Shown here: piece by piece, positions 1 to 11,445 of the stretch
How positions within the stretch are numbered: position 1 is the first letter of the stretch
How the letters are laid out: each line of letters begins with the position of its first letter
Assembly: GCF_026230105.1 (NCBI RefSeq)
Contig: NC_079484.1
Location: 3,735,805-3,799,804 of the forward strand
Direction of reading: 5' to 3'
Length of the DNA: 64,000 nucleotides
Source of the DNA: Diorhabda sublineata
Lineage: Eukaryota; Arthropoda; Insecta; Coleoptera; Chrysomelidae
Position numbers and translations under genes: made by a program
The notes under the pieces: generated by a model
What the model was told of the DNA's origin: nothing
Databases searched by the model: none
What the model saw: the letters and a program-made list of their open reading frames with translations, nothing else

Positions 1-102
1 TATTATTTTAAATGCTAAAAATATATTCTTCACGTGAGTGACCGTTATCGATTGCTAGCTTTCAAGTTGGTTATCATATTGACTATCACTGTTCTATTTA
101 CA

Positions 103-2745
103 GCAGTAGGACAAACATCTCAATATTTGGAAAATAGTTTCAATAATCACTAATAAATAGTGAACTTTTGCTAATAGTAGATTTATATATAGAAATTAAA
201 AATATATCAAATTCATCTTTCAAGATATGTTAATTATAATTGTAGTTTTTTACGTAGGACAGACACCTCAATATTCGGAAAATAGTTTCAATCATCACTA
301 ACAAATAGTAAACTTTTGCTGATAGTACATTTACATATAGAAATTAGAAATATATCAAATTCATCTTTCAAGATATGTTAATTATAATTGTGGTTGTTTA
401 CGTAGGACAGACATCTCAATATTCGGAAAATAGTTTCAATCATCACTAATAAATAGTAAACTTTTGCTGATAGTACATTTACATATAGAAATTAAAAATA
501 TATCAAATTCACCTTTCAAGATATGTTAATTATAATTGTGGTTGTTTACGTAGGACAGACATCTCAATATTCGGAAAATAGTTTCAATCATCACTAATAA
601 ATAGTAAACTTTTGCTGATAGTACATTTACATATAGAAATTAAAAATATATCAAATTCACCTTTCAAGATATGTTAATTATAATTGTGGTTGTTTACGTA
701 GGACAGACATCTCAATATTCGGAAAATAGTTTCAATCATCACTAATAAATAGTAAACTTTTGCTGATAGTACATTTACATATAGAAATTAAAAATATATC
801 AAATTCACCTTTCAAGATATGTTAATTATAATTGTGGTTTTTTACGTAGGACAGACACCTCAATATTCGGAAAATAGTTTCAATAATCACTAATAAATAG
901 TAAACTTTTGCTGATAGTACATTTACATATAGAAATTAGAAATATATCAAATTCACCTTTCAAGATATGTTAATTATAATTGTGGTTGTTTACGTAGGAC
1001 AGACATCTCAATATTTGGAAAATAGTTTCAATCATCACTAATAAATAGTAAACTTTTGCTGATAGTACATTTACATATAGAAATTAGAAATATATCAAAT
1101 TCATCTTTCAAGATATGTTAATTATAATTGTGGTTGTTTACGTAGGACAGACATCTCAATATTCGGAAAATAGTTTCAATCATCACTAATAAATAGTAAA
1201 CTTTTGCTGATAGTACATTTACATATAGAAATTAGAAATATATCAAATTCATCTTTCAAGATATGTTAATTATAATTGTGGTTGTTTACGTAGGACAGAC
1301 ATCTCAATATTCGGAAAATAGTTTCAATAATCACTAATAAATAGTAAACTTTTGCTAATAGTAGATTTATATATAGAAATTAGAAATGTATCAAATTCAT
1401 CTTTCAAGATATGTTAATTATAATTGTGGTTGTTTACGTAGGACAGACATCTCAATATTCGGAAAATAGTTTCAATCATCACTAATAAATAGTAAACTTT
1501 TGCTGATAGTACATTTACATATAGAAATTAAAAATATATCAAATTCATCTTTCAAGATATGTTAATTATAATTGTTGTTGTTTACGTAGGACAGACATCT
1601 CAATATTCGGAAAATAGTTTCAATCATCACTAATAAATAGTAAACTTTTGCTGATAGTAGATTTATATATAGAAATTAGAAATATATCAAATTCATCTTT
1701 CAAGATATGTTAATTATAATTGTGGTTGTTTACGTAGGACAGACATCTCAATATTCGGAAAATAGTTTCAATCATCACTAATAAATAGTAAACTTGTGCT
1801 GATAGTACATTTACATATAGAAATTAGAAATATATCAAATTCATCTTTCAAGATATGTTAATTATAATTGTGGTTGTTTACGTAGGACAGACATCTCAAT
1901 ATTTGGAAAATAGTTTCAATCATCACTAATAAATAGTAAACTTTTGCTGATAGTACATTTATATATAGAAATTAGAAATATATCAAATTCATCTTTCAAG
2001 ATATGTTAATTATAATTGTGGTTGTTTACGTAGGACAGACATCTCAATATTCGGAAAATAGTTTCAATCATCACTAATAAATAGTAAACTTGTGCTGATA
2101 GTACATTTACATATAGAAATTAGAAATATATCAAATTCATCTTTCAAGATATGTTAATTATAATTGTGGTTGTTTACGTAGGACAGACATCTCAATATTT
2201 GGAAAATAGTTTCAATCATCACTAATAAATAGTAAACTTTTGCTGATAGTACATTTATATATAGAAATTAGAAATATATCAAATTCATCTTTCAAGATAT
2301 GTTAATTATAATTGTGGTTGTTTACGTAGGACAGACATCTCAATATTCGGAAAATAGTTTCAATCATCACTAATAAATAGTAAACTTTTGCTGATAGTAC
2401 ATTTACATATAGAATTAGAAATATATCAAATTCATCTTTCAAGATATGTTAATTATAATTGTGGTTGTTTACGTAGGACAGACATCTCAATATTCGGAAA
2501 ATAGTTTCAATCATCACTAATAAATAGTAAACTTTTGCTGATAGTACATTTACATATAGAATTAGAAATATATCAAATTCATCTTTCAAGATATGTTAAT
2601 TATAATTGTGGTTGTTTACGTAGGACAGACATCTCAATATTCAGAAAATAGTTTCAATCATCACTAATAAATAGTAAACTTCTGCTGATAGTACATTTAT
2701 ATATAGAAATTAGAAATATCACAAATTCATCTTTCATGATATTTC
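103..2745. repeat. 148-bp satellite array, about 18 copies
   Basis: The landmark TACGTAGGACAGACATCTCA recurs at 251, 399, 547 and onward every 148 bases up to about 2627. Two units near 2410 and 2560 have lost one A and are 147 long. The first unit (about 103) and the last (fades near 2745) are the most diverged, as expected at array edges. Units differ by a few substitutions, such as CACCTTTCAAG against CATCTTTCAAG in four adjacent units near 507-951. No reading frame runs through it. It is non-coding satellite DNA of unknown function. Whether it is chromosomal satellite or the inner array of a transposon cannot be decided here. Confidence 0.96.
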
Positions 2746-5082
2746 GATTAGTTTGAAAAAAGTGACAGCCATTTAAGTGAAGTGTTATTTTCAGAACAGT
2801 AAATTCAAAATAATTTCGTGTGTTAATTTATCATTGCTTCTTCGATTTTTGGCAAAAAAATGTATTTCTAAGTTAGTCACGCGACTTATTGAGTGATGTT
2901 AAATTTTCCTACTAAATTCTAAATCTATTTAAAATTTTTTTAATGATGAATGGTCTATTGAATGGTGCTGATATAGATAATATTTTTGACCGTCTCTATC
3001 AAAACTATGATCTCTAATCGACAACTTGACAATGAACATTTAAGCTTCTGAAACATGACAAACCCATCAGTATAAATGGTTTAGTTGGAACTCTTGACCT
3101 CTGTTATCCTTCAACAAATATTTTTGATTCTTCCTCATGTGATCGTAAACAATGCCTTAAACGACCCTTGTACAAGTAAATGCTTAGATGTGTACCAAAA
3201 AGCACCTTCGGGAATTATGTTAGAATCCATTAACTAAATTAAATATTTACTCTGCTTTATATTTATCTAAAATAATTTGAGATTCTGCAATAACAGTAGG
3301 TTGCTTTCATGAAAAAACTAACTTGAAACCGCCTTGAAAATGACAAAAAAAGAACAGAATTTTATTCTCGACATGTCTTAAGGTTTTCATAAGAAGCAAT
3401 ATCTCTATTTTACCGACCGTTTACATGACATCTATCGAACGGTCTCGTTCTCATAATTTTTCGTCTGGAAACACCATTATGGACACTTAGTATGCCATGA
3501 GAGTCACTGTGGAAGTTGACTTTTCATAAAGTTATGATCGTCGATCTTTGTGATTTATGATTTGTTTGTGAAGAGAAACAAATCACATAAATAGAATTCA
3601 GAGGCGTCGCGAATGCTAAACAGTATTTTTTCTCCGGATATCCACAAGTAAAAGATAGTATGTTTTACATTTTTTCATATGATGATGATTTAAAATCTAT
3701 AATCATTCCAGCCATAGAAAAATAATTTTGAAAGTCGTAGAGACCAAGTAAAATTCGATGTCTTAAGACTAAGGTACACTAAAATGACAAACACATAACT
3801 TTTGAGTTCTGTGGATCGAACGGAATGACTACATGACAGTAAAGCGTCATACATGTCAATTCACTCATTTTGTTGACGTTTAATTAATCATTGTTGTAAA
3901 AGCAGTTGAGGCGACAATAAATATATAAAAAACAAATTTATTTTACTCATGCAATTGCTCCATTCGTTTAGGTTCTTTCCGTAAATTTTTTCACTCATCA
4001 TAAATAGTTATTCCTTACATCAATAGATCATAGTTCTTTCAAAGTCGTAGGCCATTTTTTCATCTATAAAAAAATGTTGAGATCTGCATGCGTGCATAAA
4101 ACGAAACGTACTGAAGATGCATTACAATGTCCGTCATTTTTCATAATTTGTTTAATTCTATTCACACACGACTGAAATTTGTAAAATCAACACAACGATT
4201 ACTTGATTTTCCCAAATGTTCGTTGGGCTCTTTTTTGGATGTAAAGGGACAAACAATATTTATGTGGGGTTGAAAAATATTTGAGGTTTGACTCTGATAT
4301 AGTGAAATTTCTCTCTGCGGGGCTGTGGTTGTGTTAATTTTGAGGTTTTGTTGGTTTGTTTGCGTGTTTACCACTGTCGCAAGATGAGTGAACAAAGAAA
4401 CGAATCAACGTACGACGTACATTTTCGTGGGCTGCGACTATTTTATTCTCTTTCTTCGGCTATTAGGGTGGTGAAAAGGTCATCAGGTTACAGGAAACTG
4501 CAACACCGATGATATATTCAATTATAATGTTTAATAGTGTACAATCTATGGGTTAACGACTGATCGTAAAACCAGACTACCTTGAGAGATTCCTCTTGAA
4601 GGTCGGACATAATCGTCACATGTGAATTAACGATTTTATAGTAGTAATGTCAATATAAATCTTAGAATGAATATTCTAATTATTATTATCCATAGCAAAT
4701 TTAGTAAGAAAGATTATTCTTCGATACCTTCATATAAATATATATAAATAATTTACAGAATTGCTTTCAAATTTTCACATGTTTTTATGGAAAATTATAC
4801 AATATAAATTGAAGAATATGTAAGGTAATGTATTGTACAACTCTTCATATTCCAACCCCTAGAGAAAGATATCCGAAACTAATTTGATAAATTTATAATA
4901 ACTCGCAGAATATTTTATAAATTTCAAGAATGCTTTTTTCTCACGTTATAATTTGTACACGAACACAAAGTTCTAATTCAATCTACCTAGCAAGGCAATA
5001 AGCGTCTGACATGATTTGTTGCTGACATGCTTATTTCATTATATACCTGAATCTAAATCAAAATAAACTTAAAATCTTAGAG
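2746..5082. other. Intergenic, nothing recognised
   Basis: AT-rich DNA between the satellite and the hAT-like terminus. The only open frame of note is a 77-residue one on the minus strand at 4162-4395, with no recognisable domain. No repeat structure was seen by eye. Confidence 0.5.
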
Positions 5083-5155
5083 CAGGGATGGGGAAACTAC
5101 GGCCCGCGGGCCATCTCCGGCCCGCAAAGCGTTGAAATCCGGCCCTCGACCAGCA
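5083..5155. mobile_element. hAT-like transposon terminus
   Basis: The stretch beginning GCAGGGATGGGGAAACTACG, then a GC-rich palindromic block (CGGCCCGCGGGCC followed by CCGGCCCGC), matches the typical style of hAT-superfamily ends, which read CAGGG-TGGGCAAACTACGGCCCGCGGGCC. It stands out sharply from the AT-rich surroundings. No inverted partner was found nearby, so it is a one-ended fragment or an unrecognised internally deleted copy. Confidence 0.6.
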
Positions 5156-5332
5156 AACAAAAGTTAAGTACAATTTTCTTTTTATCAGAAATTACATTCT
5201 CGTGAATTGGCAGTAAAGGCAGTACACGTCGGGCATAAAACCCGTAAGTCCGACTGTCGTCGAAAGCACTACCCATTTGAGGCAACTATTTTTGAAAACC
5301 AGCAAATTGGAATTTTATAAGTCCTTATCTAG

Positions 5333-5537
5333 GACCCATTGGTGACCGATAACTGGAAGACCCATTGGTGACCGATGACTGGAAGACCCATTGGTGAGGG
5401 ATAACTGGAAGACCCATTGGTGACCGATAACTGGAATACCCATTGGTGACCGATAACTTGAAGGCCCATTGGTGACCGATAACTGGAAGACCTATTGGTG
5501 ACCGATAACTGGAAGACCCATTAGTGACCGATACCTG
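5333..5537. repeat. 26-bp minisatellite, first array
   Basis: About eight copies of GACCCATTGGTGACCGATAA plus CTGGAA. The last copy is diverged (ATTAGTGACCGATACCTGG) and forms the join to the unique block. A GTGAGGG variant copy occurs once, near 5394. Confidence 0.92.
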
Positions 5538-5787
5538 GGGCTTGCGATTCTCCTAATATCGATGAAATTTTGGTGAGGAGACTTTTTAATCCTAGAGGTG
5601 TTTTTGTATCGATATAACTAATAAGTAACGCTGAAACACATGGACATTGGAACACCAGCACTTGATTGTTTGCAGACAGTAGAAAACATGGATAAATATA
5701 TTGATGCCTTCGCTCCAACGGCCTGTCCGAGGAACTCACCTTTTTCGAGGAGGTTGGACAGTCTGTTATAGTGGAAGTCCTTATCTA

Positions 5788-6357
5788 GGAACCATTGGTG
5801 ACCGATAACTTGAAGGCCCATTGGTGACCGATAACTGTAAGACCCATTGGTGACCGATAACTAGAAGACCCATTGGTGACCGATAACTGGAAGACCCATT
5901 GGTGAGGGATAGCTGGAAGACCCATTGGTGACCGATAACTGGAAGACCTATTGGTGACCGATAACTTGAAGGCCCATTGGTGACCGATAACTGGAAGACC
6001 TATTGGTGACCGATAACTAGAAGACCCATTGGTGACCGATAACTGGAAGACCCATTGGTGAGGGATAACTGGAAGACCCATTGGTGACCGATAACTGGAA
6101 GACCTATTGGTGACCGATAACTTGAAGGCCCATTGGTGACCGATAACTGGAAGACCTATTGGTGACCGATAACTAGAAGACCCATTGGTGACCGATAACT
6201 GGAAGACCCATTGGTGAGGGATAACTGGAAGACCCATTGGTGACCGATAACTGGAAGACCTATTGGTGACCGATAACTTGAAGGCCCATTGGTGACCGAT
6301 AACTGGAAGACCTATTGGTGACCGATAACTGGAAGACCCATTAGTGACCGATACCTG
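5788..6357. repeat. 26-bp minisatellite, second array with 156-bp higher-order period
   Basis: About 22 copies of the 26-bp unit. The variant GGTGAGGGATAACTGG (one copy reads GATAGCTGG) appears near 5903, 6059 and 6215, exactly 156 bases apart. Other variants (CTAGAAG, CTTGAAGG, CCTATTGG) repeat in the same order, so six 26-mers form a higher-order unit that amplified as a block. A 150-residue minus-strand open frame at 5785-6237 is a by-product: 156 is divisible by three and stops are absent. Confidence 0.92.
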
Positions 6358-6989
6358 GGGCTTGCGATTCTCCTAATATCGATGAAATTTTGGTGAGGAG
6401 ACTTTTTAATCCTAGAGGTGTTTTTGTATCGATATAACTAATAAGTAACGCTGAAACACATGGACATTGGAACACCAGCACTTGATTGTTTGCAGACAGT
6501 AGAAAACATGGATAAATATATTGATGCCTTCGCTCCAACGGCCTGTCCGAGGAACTCACCTTTTTCGAAGAGTTTGTTATAGTGGCCGTACTGAGTTAAT
6601 TGTATTGAATAGAAATATGATAGAAAGTAATAGCTAAGATACTCCCACAATTTGGTGCCCCTCTAGATATCTCTCCAATTTATTTTTATTGATGATATTG
6701 CGGGAGCACATCAAGCTACGGTGGTTTTATAAAAAAAAATGAATCGTTTCTTCGCCGTTTTCACCCAGGTCGCTTCCTTCACAATTTAAGGCAGAAATCA
6801 CACAAAATTTTTTGAACAAATTGTTTGAAAACATGCCAAGAAGTTGTTGTTTAATACTATATTACATACCAATATGTGAAGCGTCCAGATTAGCTATGAT
6901 CTCGAAACACAAATGAAATAACCATCATCATCTTTGATTCGTTCTGAACATACCTAAGAATTACCAAGCATTTTTTTCAGAATAATCAA

Positions 6990-7765
6990 GCAGATGCCTA
7001 TTTTGTTACTGTTGATGGATGAAGAATTGATGAATTGTACTCCTCCAGAAATACGACGGGCTGCTGACTCAATTAATTATAGAGAAGAAAAAAAGGTGAA
7101 GAATACCAGTTCCGAAATTGTAGTCTTAGCATATTTTGGAGAACAAAAGAAGCCGTTCACTTTGTGGGTAATGTATGATTCGAACGGAGCTATACATTGA
7201 AAAAAAAGCTGATATTTTGAAAAATGAAAAACTGCCTTTCTAAAACGACGAAAGGTGGGCTTCAGGTACAAGAAATAAAACTCAGAATATAGAAGATTAT
7301 TTAAATAAAGCTCCAAATGAATTTCTACCGATTAAGGTCATATATTTATGATTTTTAAATCAGTATTTAAAAAAAAAATCGTATTTGAGCTTATACACAT
7401 GCGCAGTTATTATGGTATCATATTTTTCTTGTCGGACGGACGAATTAGTGAAAATGAAAATTCTCGATGTTGCTTTTTTGAAGAAAAGATTTCGGTTTCA
7501 ATCCCAGGTTCCAAAACACATACAAGTAGATAATTTTTAATCACTGATCCAGTATAGGTGAAGATCATTTCAAGACTACATGAATTTGAGAAAAAACATA
7601 GAAATCGACAGATTTTTTGTTAAGTTTAGATTGGGTACAACACAGCCCACGTTCTAAGTAGAGCCGCCGCTACGATACTAGCCAACAGCAATGCAAATAT
7701 ACTCCAATTGAAAAGGCTGAGAGGATGGAAATCTAGTAAGGGGACAGGAAGTAGAGGTGTCTAAT
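6990..7765 (+). pseudogene. Decayed Crypton-like tyrosine recombinase
   Basis: Frames on the plus strand, broken by stops and shifts, read in order like the transposon-derived tyrosine recombinases common in insects. An N-terminal piece reads MDEELMNCTPPEIRRAAD. It is followed by VVLAYFGEQKKPFTLW, then NIEDYLNKAPNEFLPIKV (about 7287-7340), DRFFVKFRLGTTQPTF (about 7608-7655) and HVLSRAAATILANSNANI followed by LQLKRLRGWKSS (about 7647-7738). The family's C-terminal catalytic box is usually H-x-L-R-R followed by a GGWKS motif. Here the His survives, the first Arg reads Ser and the first Gly of GGWKS reads Arg. At least two stops lie inside, so it is not functional. Crypton against DIRS-type origin is not settled. 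Confidence 0.68.
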
Positions 7766-10019
7766 ATGACACTTGGTTTTTTGATTCAACACTTAACAAA
7801 TATTCTTAGAAATACCAATCGAATTCAATCAATTTAATCATGTTCCAATTTAATTCTTATATATTCATTACTAAATATCTTCAAAAGATTCTTTATTTAT
7901 TAGACCAAAGCTTAGAATACTTTTCTTCAATTTCCTATCCTTTTGCACCATTCAAATATCGTAACTTAACTCAAATGCAAATTCAGAAAATCTATCTTGA
8001 ACGTGTAAATCCCCACTACGATAAAGACAGTCTAATTTAGCTATTAGTACGATTGGCGCCGTCTTCGGCACGAAGAAGTAAAATAAATGAATAAATTAGT
8101 TGGTTTGTTCCAAAGCGGAGTGGTATAATGGAAGATAAGGTTTTATAATCTTTAGAAATATTTCCAAGAACATTCGCGTGCGTTTATAAATTCAATGTGT
8201 TTCCATTTTTAGAATTTGAATTGAATAATTAATTCTACTGTCAAATGTTTTCTAAATTGAACGTCTTAACTTAACGCAAGGAAATTAACTCGACAAACTT
8301 TCTTTTTCTGATATATTTTTGTTTCTGTTTGATCTTAGCAGTTTTATATTCATATTTCAATGGAAATCAGTTAATAACGCAGATATATAACAAAACGGAA
8401 CGTCTTAAAAGTTATCTATGAACGAGGAAAGTATATAAATGTCTAATTTTTGCAGCGTATTTCCACCGAAGTATTCATCTTATTACAGAAAACTTGGAGT
8501 AAAAATTTTCTTTACATACATATTATTCTTAAGCTCCCATTTCCAGTTTCACGTTGCCGAGTTTGTATAAAGATATTCAAAGTATTCTACTTAACTAACT
8601 AATTAAATTAAGATATTTCCATAATTTGGAATATTGTTTCTAACGATAATGGCATGCGATGGAGCTTTAGATTATCAAGTCGTAAGTGTTAATAATTTCA
8701 AAGGGAATCACTCTCCTTCAGAATCTTTACTAATTGTTAGTTAAAGTCTCGAATATTTTACATAAATTAATAGAGACAAGGTATGTTGATGTGGGTAAAT
8801 TTACTAATTATGTTAATTCTACATTATCGTCCGATTTCTATATTCTCCTGGCATCTTCAAATAGTTTCTTTACTTGTATTGATTCTTCCAAGTCTTTTCT
8901 TCACATTTACCCAATTCAAATACATCGTTGCCAGTTTCTAAAATTGCTACAGTGGTTAGAAGACAATCTGTTCTTGGAAAATCATAGCTCTGTTATAAGG
9001 AGCCATTCGAAGACAATGCTGGATTTCGGTGCCGAAATTGAAAGAAGAAGCAAATAGTTACTGTGAATAAATATCAAATTAATTTCCCTCCGAGTGGATG
9101 AGCCCCGGTTGCTAAACAATTCAGTTGTTTGCAACTGAAGTTTGCAAGTTTTGTCGATTTTTTTATATCTGCGGAGGTAAAAAAATTTTTGTATGAAACT
9201 CGTGAGTAAAGTAACATTTTTGTAAACCGTCCTACTCATGTAAAAAATGATTATTTCACTCCCTTGTAGCATAAATATCTATTGAACTATTATATACGAC
9301 CATTAACTTCTTTTGCGAATCCCATAACATTTATTTATTCTTAGTAAACATCTATATGAACTATAAAGTCTATAAATAGCAATTTGAACGTGCTCTAATT
9401 AGTTTTAGGATATAAATCAAATGTATGGATCTCCATTAAGCTTAATTACATTTGTCTCAAGGGACATATGATATGTAAGAGGCCATTAAACATGTATTAA
9501 AGTTAAATTGACAAGTTATATCCGGATACAATATATTTGTGTAATGAGGATTTATCGAAATACCATGTAGTTACTACTGAATAATACCAACACGGAACTT
9601 AATTATCCAGTAGAATAGGTGTTGATATAAAGGATGATAGGTCCAGTTCTAATCTTATAATAAATTGCTTTTGATATTGAATTCACTCTCCCCGATTGAA
9701 AGAAGATTTTTCTTTTCATAGGTCATAGTTCTTTAGAAAATGAACATTCAGAGTCATAATATTGTGAATTAGACAGTGGATCGACGAATTTCGAGTACGG
9801 GAGCGGTTTCAAGTTCAAAAACAATAAAAAACTAAGGAAAATTCAAGTGAAATTCACTATACCATGATTCGTGAGTAGATTTCTTGGTTTAAAAATGTTT
9901 TCGTGGTCCCACACTACGTCTAGGATTACTTTAACCATTTTTCTTAATCAGATAAGTGCACATGTCTAACCTAGTGATAAAGCTTAGAGTGTAGGGAGCT
10001 AAATTACGTTGAGAATTCA
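7766..10019. other. Intergenic, no recognised gene
   Basis: AT-rich. The largest frame is 107 residues on the plus strand (8734-9057), with an overlapping 96-residue antisense frame (8982-9272). Neither shows a domain or splice context I can support, so neither is called. Confidence 0.45.
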
Positions 10020-10085
10020 ATATATTTTTTTCGAAAATTTCTGTGTTTTCTTTGTTGAGCCAGGTACTTCTGGGATCATCCTCGT
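10020..10085 (+). mobile_element. Mariner 3' end fragment
   Basis: The block TGTGTTTTCTTTGTTGAGCC followed by AGGTACTTCTGGGATCATCC matches the 3' end of the larger mariner remnant at 15300-15358 over about 60 bases, including the poly-T lead. The AGTACCTGG motif in inverted form also opens the copy at 23431. No transposase code is left beside it. Confidence 0.7.
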
Positions 10086-11285
10086 ACATCAAATAAGGGA
10101 TCATGTATTGTAACATATCTTTTGGCAATTATCTAATTTTAAGTTAAAAAAGAATAACGAAAATTCCCATATTTCAACATTGATGTGATGGTTTGTGAAC
10201 TTCTGATAAAACTGAGGTTCCTCCCGGAGAGGATTTCTAAATCTAAGAATCTCTAAGTTCTGGAAAAGTTGCAGAAGTTTTCTGTAAAGATGAATTTCGA
10301 TTTGGAATACACCCTAGACGAGAACGTTTGATTCAGACTATTGGTGCCTCTTTTTATTCACGAATTAACATTTATTACACAACACTGGTACTAAATTATT
10401 CAGAAATTTTCTGTTTTGCGAGAGAAGCGCTCAAGGTGCGATGCCCTTTGCATCCTAATCGCTACGCCACTGGAAAAGCAAAAAATGAAAATCGAATGAT
10501 AAATAGAAAGCAGAATGGTGAGTATGTCCTTTTATTACAAAAAAAACTATCCTTTAAAATATATAACTATGACAAAAGGTATTACCAGGTCACCCATGAT
10601 GTTTACACTGGTCATGGAAGATGCTGCATTAATCTGATATCAAATTTTTGTAGATGCAGCAATTAATTTCACAAAATAAACAGTTGAGTACAGTCTCTAT
10701 TAAAAATCATACACTTCTTCCGTCTTAAAACATTCTTACTGTTTACTGTAATCAATTAAAAAGTAAATTAGTTTATCAATCAAATAATTCATCGGTTAGT
10801 GATGAAAATAACGATAATGATAAATAGAAATCAACAGACATTATTGCTTACAAAAAATAGTTATTGATGTATAGAGGCACTACCGTCACGAGGCAACTAA
10901 CCAGACGAGTCGCAAAAGGAGATTTTAGTACCACGTTACAAAGAAGATGCAGTTAATGAGCGTTGGATGCATCATATCAATAGTGAAGAATGAATTTCTG
11001 TTACTTCAGACACTAAAAAGCGATTCCACTATCGAGTCTAAATGAATTGAAGCAGATTTTGCGATATACAAACCTTCTCTCTCCATTCCTAAACTTAGTT
11101 ACCCGTTATTTGATTTTCCCGGGGATTCCCGCAATAATTTCTTCCCAAATCTCATTTACTTACGATCAAAGGTATACTTTCGTATACCTTAGAAGGTTAC
11201 ATGAGTTCATGACGGATGCAATTAGAAGGTGCTCCAAAATTATTGGTAACAAAAGTGACAGCAAAAAAATGTGAAATTGAGGGAT
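10086..11285. other. Mostly unassigned; faint mariner-like scrap
   Basis: A 112-residue frame at 10328-10666 has no recognisable domain. Around 10935-10975 the plus strand reads EDAVNERWMHHINSEE, which resembles the mariner N-terminal EDAVNERTxQRW region with a small deletion. It is too short to call alone but lies just upstream of a clearer piece at 11290. Confidence 0.35.
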
Positions 11286-11289
11286 AAGA

Positions 11290-11445
11290 TACAGTTAATG
11301 AACGAACGGCTCAGTGTTGGTTCCATCGTTTTAATAGTGGAGGTTTGATGCTTGCAGATCGTTCGCGCTCAAATAATCCACGTGGAATATTGAGGTTACA
11401 AAGAAAATTGTGGAAAACCAACCCAGTACCAGATGTCCCCGATTA
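11290..11445 (+). pseudogene. Mariner transposase N-terminal remnant
   Basis: The plus-strand frame reads TVNERTAQCWFHRFNSGG. After a shift come LADRSRSNNPRGI and KTNPVPDVPDYQ. This matches the second helix-turn-helix of mariner-family transposases (NERTAQxWFxRFxSG, then a DxxRSGRP-like linker). The GRP hook is degraded to NNP. No catalytic domain follows. Confidence 0.6.

Larger units (their letters stand above)
5315..6590. repeat. Tandemly duplicated composite repeat
   Basis: Two consecutive copies of one module. Each starts with AAGTCCTTATCTAGGA (about 5318 and 5776), continues with a 26-bp minisatellite, then a 229-bp unique block (5521-5749 and 6341-6569, identical as far as I can read), and ends near GTTATAGTGG. 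The module copies differ mainly in minisatellite length, about 8 against 22 repeats. The identical unique block implies a recent duplication. The short open frames here repeat between copies and look incidental. Confidence 0.9.

Noticed and set aside
103..2745. CRISPR-like array
   Set aside because: The 148-bp units are contiguous with no spacers, in an insect-like genome.
5785..6237. 150-residue open frame of 26- and 52-residue repeats on the minus strand
   Set aside because: It exists only because the 26-bp minisatellite lacks stops in this frame. It has no start context, and its boundaries follow the array.
8734..9057. 107-residue plus-strand open frame
   Set aside because: No recognisable motif; the overlapping antisense frame is equally long.
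10430..10480. tRNA-like or transposon-end block (reverse complement reads CAGTGGCGTAGCGATTAGG)
   Set aside because: It resembles common CAGTGGCGTAG transposon ends, but the second end is missing and no cloverleaf can be drawn.
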